Shown here: positions 9,918 through 17,845 of the stretch, in pieces
Position numbering within the stretch: the first letter of the stretch is position 1
How the letters are laid out: every line of letters starts with the position of its first letter
Assembly: GCA_023460795.1 (NCBI GenBank)
Contig: JAEWPC010000081.1
Coordinates: 6,922-70,921 of the forward strand
Direction: 5' to 3'
Source of the DNA: Bacillota bacterium
GTDB taxonomy: Bacteria > Bacillota > Bacilli > Paenibacillales > Paenibacillaceae
DNA length: 64,000 nucleotides
The notes under the pieces: model-generated
The model's database searches: none
Told to the model about the DNA's origin: nothing
What the model saw: the letters and a program-made list of their open reading frames with translations, nothing else
Translations under genes and position numbers: made by a program

Positions 9918-10464
9918 GTTCCGTCATAATTTGACGATACGTCGGCTTGCCCGTGAACACGGCCGTCCCGACCTTGAGATCTTTGGCGATCGACCAGCAT
10001 TTGTCCAGAAAATCGTCTCCGTCATCGACAACGCCGAGCTGCTCGAGTTTGGCCGCGACTTCCGTTAGCGTCATGCCATATTTCACGTATAAGGTCGTCG
10101 CTTTCGGTTCATCCGATTCCGTTGCGTCCGGAGATGCCGATGCGGACGTATCGCTATCTGGCGAAGCTTCCGCCGCCTCGTCGCTTGATGGCTTGTCTTC
10201 CGGAGAAGTAGACGGCTCGGCGTTATCGGCCTTCTTCTGCGCTTGCCGCAGCGCCTCATCGATCTTCGCTTGCAGTTCTTCCTCCGTATACACGGACTTG
10301 TCGGCCGAATAGACGACGTAACCCGCTGCCGCGGCTTTATTCTTTAGTTGCTCCAGCGTCAGAGGCTTCGTTTGATCTTGAGCCGCAAGGATCAGCTGCA
10401 GCATCGAAGCGCCGATTATTAGCCCGATGCCGAGTCCCATCAGCCAGCTCCGATATTTACGCAT
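9898..10464 (-). CDS. MltG/YceG-like membrane-anchored protein, last gene of the fla/che operon
   Basis: Product of 188 aa. One N-terminal membrane helix (about residues 7-27, [20 protein letters not shown]), a long acidic Ser/Asp/Ala-rich linker (about 75-120), then a small C-terminal domain ([20 protein letters not shown] ... [17 protein letters not shown]). That domain resembles the LysM-like part of YceG/MltG endolytic transglycosylases, but the catalytic domain is absent, so I infer no enzyme activity. It overlaps the swrB-like gene by 8 nt and ends in the operon terminator. An extracytoplasmic, wall-facing role is possible. Confidence 0.6.
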   Translation of the reverse strand: MRKYRSWLMGLGIGLIIGASMLQLILAAQDQTKPLTLEQLKNKAAAAGYVVYSADKSVYTEEELQAKIDEALRQAQKKADNAEPSTSPEDKPSSDEAAEASPDSDTSASASPDATESDEPKATTLYVKYGMTLTEVAAKLEQLGVVDDGDDFLDKCWSIAKDLKVGTAVFTGKPTYRQIMTELTRLKP

Positions 10465-11047
10465 GCTGCTCTTCCTCTCTGCGCGCTAGCTGCAGGACCA
10501 ACTGCACTTCGCCTTTATTCAATCCGAGCGCTTTGGCGATCTGTTCGATCGATTTTCCTTTGTCATGAAGCGCCATCAGCTCCGGATATCTGCCTCGAAT
10601 GGAGGTCGGAGGAACCTGGATCGGTATCGGTTCAGGTATAGGCTCCGGTTCTTTCGCCTGCTCCGGTTGGACGAACGTATGTTGTGGCGAGGACGTGTCG
10701 GTCGTCGCTGGCTCATCTTGACGGAATTCGGGCGCGGCGGCAAGAATCGGCGCAGCGGTCGCAGCCGTCGTCGCAGCTTGCAACGACCATAGCTTCATCT
10801 GATGCTCCATGTCGACGATTCTGCGGCTTAGCTTGTCCACGGTCTCGTCTTGCTCCCTCTTGAACTTGGCGACCGCGTCGACCAGCTCGCGATTCTCGGC
10901 TTCGAGATCCTCGAGCAATTGTTCATAAGCGGACTCGCTTGGCATTTCCGAATCTTTGCCTTTAGAGGAAGACTTCGGCATCATCCACGCATATCCCGTA
11001 ATCGCTACGCCCAGCAGGACAACGCTTAACCACGGACTTGGCGTCAT
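10457..11047 (-). CDS. SwrB-like (DUF6115-type) membrane/coiled-coil protein
   Basis: Product of 196 aa. N-terminal membrane helix (about 5-22), a coiled coil (about 38-85, ENRELVDAVAKFKREQDETV), a Pro/Glu-rich linker, and a C-terminal helix-turn-helix-like segment (YPELMALHDKGKSIEQIAKA). Order and size match B. subtilis SwrB, which follows sigD at the end of fla/che and activates flagellar export assembly. The sequence itself is too divergent for me to claim orthology; the call rests on architecture and position. Confidence 0.6.
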   Translation of the reverse strand: MTPSPWLSVVLLGVAITGYAWMMPKSSSKGKDSEMPSESAYEQLLEDLEAENRELVDAVAKFKREQDETVDKLSRRIVDMEHQMKLWSLQAATTAATAAPILAAAPEFRQDEPATTDTSSPQHTFVQPEQAKEPEPIPEPIPIQVPPTSIRGRYPELMALHDKGKSIEQIAKALGLNKGEVQLVLQLARREEEQHA

Positions 11048-11076
11048 TAGAACAACCCTTCTTTCTTGCTGTACGG

Positions 11077-11400
11077 TTAACCTATGAAATCGATGTGTTT
11101 TCCTTTGTACGGATGGCTAGGCTGCGGTGCGCCTGCACCCGCCGGTTGCTCTTCTTCCTGTGAATGTTTCCCGGATTCGGACTGTCTTCCTTGCTCTCGC
11201 GCGCCTCGGTCCTTGATCGTCCCTTTGGCGGACGACTCCGTCTTCTGGCTCCTCTTGGACTCGTGTTCGGCCGTCTTGATCGTCTGCGCCGCCAGCGCGG
11301 CTTGTTCGATAATCGGTCTCTGCTGCTGATGCTGCGCAAGAGGAGTCAATTCGACCGTACGAGGCAACGAGGTCTGAATATCGATGGACTTATAGCTCAT
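11077..11400 (-). CDS. Small hydrophilic protein of unknown function in the fla/che operon
   Basis: Product of 107 aa, not recognised. It is strongly charged and low in complexity: Gln/Ala-rich near residues 20-45, then Lys/Ser/Glu/Gly-rich, ending YKGKHIDFIG. No membrane helix or signal peptide. The ordered-looking parts are the first 20 residues and the last 10. It lies 53 nt after the fapA-like gene and 29 nt before the swrB-like gene, all in one direction. The short gaps, with no terminator, argue that it is translated. Confidence 0.55.
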   Translation of the reverse strand: MSYKSIDIQTSLPRTVELTPLAQHQQQRPIIEQAALAAQTIKTAEHESKRSQKTESSAKGTIKDRGAREQGRQSESGKHSQEEEQPAGAGAPQPSHPYKGKHIDFIG

Positions 11401-11453
11401 GGCAAGTCACCTCTTCCTAAGCTATTGCCAAGCCTTCATGCCGTTCGTGTCGG

Positions 11454-12866
11454 TTAGTTGTAAGGCACCATGACGATATCGCCGTCCATGAACCGGAACG
11501 AAACCCGCTGCGAGCTGTCCTTGATGAATCGCGTATATCGGCCGATGACGATTTTCGTGCCGCCGAACAACGTATGCGTGGCGTCGACGCGTGCCGTCGA
11601 CGCGTCCTCTAATGATTTCTCGATTTCCAGCGTCCGTTCTTTGGCGGTTTTCATCTCTTCGATCGTCTGCTTTTTCGTCGCTGACAGCTTCATGCGAAGC
11701 GCAAGCTTATCCGCGGTTAGCTGTCCCGACGAGGCAAGCTGATCGAGCAGCGCCAGCGCCTTTTCCGTTTTATCCAAGCTTTCGGACAATTGTCGGATCG
11801 TAGACCGAAGATCGTTCAACTCATGTCTGAGCTCCGGTTTAACGCCAACCTCGATGGAGGTCGCGGTGGACATGGAGTTGCCGATCATGCGGGCGGTTAC
11901 CCGATCGCCGGCTTGCACGAGCCCGCCGACGACTAAGCCTTTAGAGCCTGCGCACTGCACCATTCGGCCGGCCCGTACGTTGGAGTGCATAATGCTCTGA
12001 GAGACGTAGATATCTTCGCCGGCGAACACGTTGCCTTCTTGAATGAAAGAGCATTTCACGTTGCGTCCGGCTTTGACGTAACCTTTATTGCTGCCGATTA
12101 CGCCGCCTAGCACCTCGATCGAGCCGTCCGATTCGACTTCGGCCCCTTCGATGCCCCCGGTAACTCGTATATCGCCTGATGCTTTGACCCGGAACCCGGT
12201 AAGAATATTGCCCCGGATGACGACGGTGCCTACGAAATCGATATTCCCGACACGATAGTCCACGTCGCCGTTCACTTCGAACACCGGAAAGACGTTCAGC
12301 TTTTCTTTCTCCGTCTTCGTTACGAGGCCGTCGATGGCTGCGTACATGGCGATACGCTCGGGGTTAACGACGACGTTTTTGCCGATTTTGAAGTGCGCTT
12401 CTTTCCCGTCTCTTGGTGCAATTTCATCTCCCGTAACCGCTTTGCCCGGTGTGCCTGGCTCTGCCGGAATGCGTTCGGCGATCAACTGTCCGGCTTTGAC
12501 GTTCGCAAGTTGCTTCAATTCCTTGTAGTCTACGCTGCCGTCTTCCCTCTCCGCAGGTCCCTTGCCTTCTTCGCTAGCATCGAACAAATATCGGATATAG
12601 CCGTCTTTGCCGTTAGTAGGCGGCGTTCCGATCGCAACGACATTCTGCGTGAAATAGAAAGCCTGCGGGTTTTGCGTAATTAAATACAAAGTGTCCGCTT
12701 GTACGCCGTATTTTACTCCGTTCGCGCTTAGATATTGCTCCAATTCCCGTACCGTCAGCGCCATGCTGCCTTCAACCCGGCGAAAGATCAGGTGCGCTTG
12801 CAGCTTATCTTCGCTAATCGTCACTTGTAAGCTATCTTCCAAAGATTGCATATCGTTAGTAGCCAA
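11454..12866 (-). CDS. FapA-family (DUF342) polymerising protein
   Basis: Product of 470 aa. The middle part (about 170-330) is a repeated, glycine-containing right-handed beta-helix of the kind seen in DUF342/FapA and bactofilins (GNILTGFRVKASGDIRVTGG and following). A coiled coil follows (about 340-425), and a small beta C-terminal region. The N-terminal 150 residues form the DUF342 head. Flagellar-operon copies are common in Paenibacillaceae; the precise role is not known to me. Confidence 0.85.
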   Translation of the reverse strand: MATNDMQSLEDSLQVTISEDKLQAHLIFRRVEGSMALTVRELEQYLSANGVKYGVQADTLYLITQNPQAFYFTQNVVAIGTPPTNGKDGYIRYLFDASEEGKGPAEREDGSVDYKELKQLANVKAGQLIAERIPAEPGTPGKAVTGDEIAPRDGKEAHFKIGKNVVVNPERIAMYAAIDGLVTKTEKEKLNVFPVFEVNGDVDYRVGNIDFVGTVVIRGNILTGFRVKASGDIRVTGGIEGAEVESDGSIEVLGGVIGSNKGYVKAGRNVKCSFIQEGNVFAGEDIYVSQSIMHSNVRAGRMVQCAGSKGLVVGGLVQAGDRVTARMIGNSMSTATSIEVGVKPELRHELNDLRSTIRQLSESLDKTEKALALLDQLASSGQLTADKLALRMKLSATKKQTIEEMKTAKERTLEIEKSLEDASTARVDATHTLFGGTKIVIGRYTRFIKDSSQRVSFRFMDGDIVMVPYN

Positions 12867-12882
12867 TGGTATTCCCTCCTTA

Positions 12883-13671
12883 TTAACCGTTTTGCAACAA
12901 ATGATCTTTCTGTTTCGCCAAGGCGCCCCGCAATCTGAGAATCGCTTTGGAATGTAGCTGCGAGATTCTTGAAGGCGAAAGGCACATGACTTCTGCGATT
13001 TCGCTCAAAGAAAGGTCATCGTAATAAAATAAAGAAACGACCGTTCTCTCTTTTTCGGTCAATTTCTGGATGCCGTACACGAGCGATTCCTTTAAGTACG
13101 TCTCATGGACCGTGTACTCCGGATTGATCGCTTTATCGTCGACGAGGAGCGACATCCTCGTCTCGGATTCTTCTTCCCGGATCGGATCCTCCAGCGAACA
13201 GACGGCCGCCACCGCGACCTCCTGAAGCATCTGTTGGAATTCCCGATCGCTTATATTCAAATAGGCGCACACTTCTTCATCCGTAGCGGAGCGCAAATGC
13301 TTCTGCTCCAGTACCGCGTATGCATCCTCCATTTTTTTCGCTTTATCACGTACGGACCTAGGAACCCAATCTCCTTGACGAAGCCCGTCCAGGATCGCCC
13401 CGCGAATTCTCCACGAAGCGTACGTTTCGAATTGGAGTCCTCTTGTATAGTCGAACTTCTCGATGGCATCGATTAATCCCATGACGCCGTTGCTGGACAA
13501 ATCGTCTTTCGTTACGTTCTTAGGTAACCCTACCGCCATTCGGCTAGACACATAATCAACCAGCGGCAAATACTGCTCGATGAGCAGCTTGCGCGCTTCT
13601 GAATCCCCGTTTTCTTTCCATCTGAGCCATAACCCATGATGGGACACCTTTGATCGTGTTTGCTCGACCAT
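12883..13671 (-). CDS. sigD: RNA polymerase sigma factor, FliA/WhiG family (sigma-D)
   Basis: Late-flagellar and chemotaxis sigma factor (sigma-28 type), 262 aa. Region 2 spans about 30-110 (DLSSNGVMGLIDAIEKFDYT, FETYASWRIRGAILDGLRQG), region 3 about 115-180, and region 4 about 205-250 with the helix-turn-helix LSLSEIAEVMCLSPSRISQL. It stands near the end of the fla/che operon as in B. subtilis, where distance from the promoter limits its level. The ribosome site before ATG 13671 is weak (AAGGA about 12 nt away). Confidence 0.96.
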   Translation of the reverse strand: MVEQTRSKVSHHGLWLRWKENGDSEARKLLIEQYLPLVDYVSSRMAVGLPKNVTKDDLSSNGVMGLIDAIEKFDYTRGLQFETYASWRIRGAILDGLRQGDWVPRSVRDKAKKMEDAYAVLEQKHLRSATDEEVCAYLNISDREFQQMLQEVAVAAVCSLEDPIREEESETRMSLLVDDKAINPEYTVHETYLKESLVYGIQKLTEKERTVVSLFYYDDLSLSEIAEVMCLSPSRISQLHSKAILRLRGALAKQKDHLLQNG

Positions 13672-13686
13672 TCTTGCTCACCATCC

Positions 13687-14118
13687 TTATTCGTCCGTCA
13701 GGCGACGTATCGCCTGAACCACTTCCTCCGGATTCGGATTGTCAAGCGACACCAACCGTTTGGGCTCGAGCGGCTGGAAAGACGCGCTTTGCGCTTCGCC
13801 TTTGCCGTCCGTCCAACGTTCTTTCATCATTTCCGCCAGTTCATCCCCTTCGTCAGGGGTAATCAAGTCGAGATTGCTTCCGCGATCCTCGCTTGATTCG
13901 TCTTGCAAGTCCGGTATAACCGGCTCGGACTTATCGCTTGGCTGCAGCAATTGCCCGAGCAGCAGGCTAATTACGTACGCGATGGCGGTGAAAGTCACGA
14001 AGGCGTACACGCCGCGGACGAGCGTTGTTCCGATCGGATTGCTGGAGAACGAGAACAACCAAGTCAGCACCGCGCCGAATCCGCCAAACCCGACATTTAT
14101 TCGCCATTTACCGTTCAT
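13687..14118 (-). CDS. Membrane protein of unknown function between cheD and sigD
   Basis: Product of 143 aa, not recognised. Two hydrophobic segments at the N-terminus (about 8-25 and 33-58, GVYAFVTFTAIAYVISLLLG) form a membrane hairpin, followed by an acidic cytoplasmic tail. The tail ends in a conserved-looking motif, LDNPNPEEVVQAIRRLTDE. The gap to cheD is 2 nt and to sigD 15 nt, so it is embedded in the operon. The B. subtilis operon has no gene at this position as far as I know. Confidence 0.6.
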   Translation of the reverse strand: MNGKWRINVGFGGFGAVLTWLFSFSSNPIGTTLVRGVYAFVTFTAIAYVISLLLGQLLQPSDKSEPVIPDLQDESSEDRGSNLDLITPDEGDELAEMMKERWTDGKGEAQSASFQPLEPKRLVSLDNPNPEEVVQAIRRLTDE

Positions 14119-14120
14119 CT

Positions 14121-14615
14121 TTAAATCTCCTTTGTGCCGTACTGTACGCTTCGAATGCTGAAGACGCCGGTTCCGCTGTCCAGCTCGACGGTCCGGCCGT
14201 AGTTGCCGCCGGTATCCTCCGCGATCAGCGGAATACCGAGCTGCGCCAAAGCGAGCTTCGTCGCCTCGACGTTCCGGGGACCGATTCTCATCGAATCCGA
14301 ACCGTTCGTAAAAGCGAACATTTGGGCGCCGCCAGCCATCTTGGCTACGAGGCGCTGGATGTTGGCGCCTTTGCTTTTAAGCTGCTCGATCAATTCGGGA
14401 ACGGCCGTATCCGCGTATTTCGCGACGTTCAGCTGTCCTTCGCGAGCGATTTCGGAAGAGGGCAGCATAATATGCGCCATTCCGCCGAGCTTGAGCTGCG
14501 CATCGTAGAGGGTTAACCCTACGCACGAGCCAAGTCCGGTCGTACGGATAATCGCGCCGCCCATGCCGACGTTCAGATCCGCCATTCCTACCTTGATGAG
14601 GACTCCCTCTGTCAT
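14121..14615 (-). CDS. cheD: Chemoreceptor glutamine deamidase CheD
   Basis: Deamidates receptor glutamines and binds CheC in the Bacillus-type adaptation system. Catalytic Cys31 sits in TTGLGSCVGLTLYD and His48 in GGMAHIMLP. Length (164 aa) is normal. It overlaps cheC by 4 nt (ATGA), matching the CheC-CheD partnership. Confidence 0.96.
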   Translation of the reverse strand: MTEGVLIKVGMADLNVGMGGAIIRTTGLGSCVGLTLYDAQLKLGGMAHIMLPSSEIAREGQLNVAKYADTAVPELIEQLKSKGANIQRLVAKMAGGAQMFAFTNGSDSMRIGPRNVEATKLALAQLGIPLIAEDTGGNYGRTVELDSGTGVFSIRSVQYGTKEI

Positions 14616-15232
14616 TCGGTCGGCACTCCCAACGCACGAAACAGCTTATCGAACGACTCGGGATCGGGAATCAAGAAGAAATGTCCTTCCGCTTCCTGTT
14701 GTCCTTCCAAGAACGTCGTATCGATTAACAGAGCATCGTCGCCCATCGTGCCGAATTGAAGCAAGCCATAGCTCAGGATCGCTCCTGCCATATCTACGGC
14801 GAGAGACGGCACGGTAGGCGACATATGCAAGCCCGTGAAGTCGGCTAGAGAAGACAAGTAAGAGCCCGCCAGAATGTTGCCGATCTCATTAAGAGCGGAT
14901 AGTTCCAGCTCGCTGTATTCGTCGTTCTCGGCCGCTTCGAACCCGAGCAAGCCTTGCAGAATCCGCCTTGCCGGCTCGCGATTCAGAATGAAGAACATAT
15001 TGCCAGGGGCATCGCCATCTACACGAAGGAAAATGGCGATGACGACGGCCTCCGAACCTCCTACCCGTTCCGCGATCGCCTCGAAAGGAACAAGACTGAC
15101 CGTCGGAACCGCCATGTCTACCGGCTTGTCCAAGAGAAGCGATAGCGCGGTAGCCGCGTTGCCCGCGCCGATATTGCCGACTTCCCTCAGAACGTCTAAT
15201 TTGAATTCCGCATTGCCGTTAAAGAGATTCAC
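14612..15232 (-). CDS. cheC: CheY-P phosphatase CheC
   Basis: Product of 206 aa. Two copies of the CheC/CheX/FliY phosphatase motif: LREVGNIGAGNAATA (Glu17, Asn20) and ALNEIGNILAGSYL in the second half. The start is GTG 15232 with GGGGAA 6 nt upstream, 3 nt after the cheW stop. It tunes adaptation through CheD and CheY-P. Confidence 0.96.
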   Translation of the reverse strand: MNLFNGNAEFKLDVLREVGNIGAGNAATALSLLLDKPVDMAVPTVSLVPFEAIAERVGGSEAVVIAIFLRVDGDAPGNMFFILNREPARRILQGLLGFEAAENDEYSELELSALNEIGNILAGSYLSSLADFTGLHMSPTVPSLAVDMAGAILSYGLLQFGTMGDDALLIDTTFLEGQQEAEGHFFLIPDPESFDKLFRALGVPTE

Positions 15233-15235
15233 GGT

Positions 15236-15697
15236 TTATTCCCCAAGCTGCTCAAGCTGGACGATCTCGCCGCGATTGAGCACTTCCGACAGATTGAGCA
15301 GAATTAGCAGGCGATTGTCGCCGATCTTGGCAACGCCGCTCAAGTATTTCGCTTTAACGCCGCCTACGATTTCCGGCGGATTCTCGATCGTATCGTCCAT
15401 GATATCGAGAACGTCGTTAGCCGAGTCGACGATGAAGCCGACTTCCATATCGTTCACGGCAACGATGATGATGCGGGAATTTTCTCCGAGCTCCGATTCC
15501 GGAAGTCCGAAACGGCCGCGCAAATCGATGACCGGAATGACGACGCCGCGAAGATTAATGACGCCTTTGACGAAATCCGGCGTTTTGGGCACTCGGGTGA
15601 TCGGCATTTGCCTCTCGATCGTGCGAACTTTATCAACTTCGATGCCGTACTCTTCATGTGCCAACGTGAATACGATGACTTTCATTTCCTCTGCCAT
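15236..15697 (-). CDS. cheW: Chemotaxis coupling protein CheW
   Basis: Scaffold that links receptors to CheA; a single CheW domain over 153 aa (EEMKVIVFTLAHEEYGIEVD ... NLRGVVIPVIDLRGRFGLPE). It is 30 nt downstream of cheA, and ATG 15697 follows GGAGGG. Confidence 0.96.
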   Translation of the reverse strand: MAEEMKVIVFTLAHEEYGIEVDKVRTIERQMPITRVPKTPDFVKGVINLRGVVIPVIDLRGRFGLPESELGENSRIIIVAVNDMEVGFIVDSANDVLDIMDDTIENPPEIVGGVKAKYLSGVAKIGDNRLLILLNLSEVLNRGEIVQLEQLGE

Positions 15698-15727
15698 GGA
15701 TGTACCCTCCCAATAGAGTCCGGTATT

Positions 15728-17803
15728 TTACTTGATAAGAGCGTTTGGATCGATAATGAGCGCGACTTGTCCGTCTCCTAGAATCGTAGCGCCGGAGACG
15801 ACGCCGACGACGCTGCTTAAATATTTGCCTAACGGCTTCAGGACGATCTCGCTTTGGCCGATGAACTCGTCGACCATGACGGCTGCCAGCTTGTCCCCTT
15901 TGCGGATGACGATGATTTCCGTCTCTTCTTCGCCTTGCTCGTTGTAATCGGGCGAATCGACGACGTCCGCGAGCGAGACGATCGGAATGATGGCGTTGCG
16001 GAACTCGATCATTCGAGAGCCGTGAACGTTACGGATGTTCTCTTTGCGGATCGAGCCGGTCTCCACGATCGAGGAGAGCGGGAAAGCATATTTCTCGGAA
16101 CCTAGTTTAATCAGCATTGCCGCGATAATAGATAGCGTAAGCGGAAGCTGGATCGAGAACTTCGTGCCGGTGCCGAGTTTGGAAGTGACGGTTACGTGAC
16201 CGCCAAGCGATGCGATCTTGGATTTGACGACGTCGAGTCCGACGCCGCGTCCGCTAATGTCCGAAATTTTGTCCGCCGTGCTGAATCCGGCTGCGAAGAT
16301 GAGCATGTTCACTTCGTCGTCGGACAGCTTCTTGGCGTCTTCTGCCGTGATGACGCCGCGTTTGATCGCGGTTTCGAGCACTTTCGGACGGTTGATGCCT
16401 TTGCCGTCTTCTTCGATCTCTATAAAAACGTGGTTGCCGGCATGGTACGCGCGCAAGTGAACGGTGCCGACTTCCGGTTTGCCTGCGCTCACCCGGTCGG
16501 CTATCGATTCGATGCCGTGGTCGACCGCGTTGCGGATCAGATGCACGAGCGGATCGCCGATTTCGTCGATGACGGTGCGGTCCAATTCGGTCTCCGCGCC
16601 CGTAATGACGAGATCGACTTTCTTGTCGAGCGATTTCGCCAAGTCGCGCACCATGCGGGGGAACCGGTTAAATACGCTTTCCACGGGCACCATGCGGAGC
16701 TTCAGAACGATATTCTGCAAATCCGCGCTCACTCTCGCCATATGCTCGACCGTCTCCGTCAGATCGTTGCGGCGAACCTCGGAGGCGAGCTGTTCAAGTC
16801 TTACCCGATCGATGAGCAGCTCGCTGAACAAGTTCATGAGAGAGTCGAGTCTATCGATATCGACGCGGATCGTCCGCGGAGCGGCGCTGCCCGGTGCCGC
16901 TTGCGGAGCAGGACGCGAAGCGTTCGGCGTCTCCGCCGCAGGTGCAGCAGGAGTAGCGGCTGCTGCTGCGACTTGCTGGGTCGCGGCCTGCACTTCAGCA
17001 GCAGGCTGCGCAGAGGAGACGCTCGCCGCATTGTCCAATTCCGCCAGCGCAGCTTGATCGACCGAGGTGATATTCACCGACTCGATCTCGGAAACTCTCG
17101 ATACTTGGTCTCTCAACACGCTCTCGTCGACTTGCGAAATATAATAGACGGCGAAGCTGCGGTCGAATTGCTCCTGTTCGATCTCCTGCACGGACGGATG
17201 CGCCTTGATGACTTCCCCGTTGCGCTCGAGAGCGTCGAACACCATGTAGGCTCTTGCCGCCTTCAACAAGCAGTCTTCGCGAACGGTTACTTCGATGTAG
17301 TAAGCGCGATGACCGCTTTCGAGGGACTGCTTCAGGACGGAAAGCTGGAATTGGTCCAGCATGAGCGCCGTCGGCGCCGCGGCTTTCGGAGCTTCGGATT
17401 TGGCGCTTGCGCTTCCTCCGATATCTCCTTTGACGATCGCTTTCAGTCTGTCCACGAGCTCCGTAACGTCCCCGCTGCCCGTTCCTCCGCCTATGATGTC
17501 TTGCACCATCGCTTCCAATTCGTCCAGGCATTTGAACATAGCGTCGAATATAACGCCGTTCATGTTCAACTTCCCGTTGCGCACGAGATCGAGCACGTTC
17601 TCCATCTCGTGCGTCAAGGATGCGAGATCCTTGAACTCCATCGTCGCCGACATCCCTTTCAGCGTATGCGCCGATCGGAAAATCACTTGCACGATGCTAA
17701 TATCCTCGGGCTGTTGCTCGAGCCGAAGCATATTCTCGTTAAGAGATTGCAGATGATCGTTGGCCTCATCGATAAAGATTGATAGATACTGATTCATTTC
17801 CAC
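15728..17803 (-). CDS. cheA: Chemotaxis histidine kinase CheA
   Basis: Product of 691 aa. HPt domain with phospho-accepting His46 (FRSAHTLKG), CheY-binding P2 domain (about 150-250), Ala/Pro linker (about 255-300), dimerisation helices (about 305-370), HATPase with HLIRNAVDHGIE and the glycine boxes, and a C-terminal CheW-like domain (about 555-691). The GTG at 17803 (MEMNQYLSIF) is chosen over ATG 17797 because GGAGG is 10 nt from it and B. subtilis CheA starts similarly. Confidence 0.97.
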   Translation of the reverse strand: MEMNQYLSIFIDEANDHLQSLNENMLRLEQQPEDISIVQVIFRSAHTLKGMSATMEFKDLASLTHEMENVLDLVRNGKLNMNGVIFDAMFKCLDELEAMVQDIIGGGTGSGDVTELVDRLKAIVKGDIGGSASAKSEAPKAAAPTALMLDQFQLSVLKQSLESGHRAYYIEVTVREDCLLKAARAYMVFDALERNGEVIKAHPSVQEIEQEQFDRSFAVYYISQVDESVLRDQVSRVSEIESVNITSVDQAALAELDNAASVSSAQPAAEVQAATQQVAAAAATPAAPAAETPNASRPAPQAAPGSAAPRTIRVDIDRLDSLMNLFSELLIDRVRLEQLASEVRRNDLTETVEHMARVSADLQNIVLKLRMVPVESVFNRFPRMVRDLAKSLDKKVDLVITGAETELDRTVIDEIGDPLVHLIRNAVDHGIESIADRVSAGKPEVGTVHLRAYHAGNHVFIEIEEDGKGINRPKVLETAIKRGVITAEDAKKLSDDEVNMLIFAAGFSTADKISDISGRGVGLDVVKSKIASLGGHVTVTSKLGTGTKFSIQLPLTLSIIAAMLIKLGSEKYAFPLSSIVETGSIRKENIRNVHGSRMIEFRNAIIPIVSLADVVDSPDYNEQGEEETEIIVIRKGDKLAAVMVDEFIGQSEIVLKPLGKYLSSVVGVVSGATILGDGQVALIIDPNALIK

Positions 17804-17845
17804 GGGACGGACACCTCCAGATAGGCTGAGCTTGCGGGTGCTGCG

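Noticed and set aside
9692..10000. In-frame N-terminal extension of rpsB by about 100 codons
   Set aside because: The S2 family start and the AGGAGGT site at 9691 are clear, and the extension would cover the promoter and terminator.
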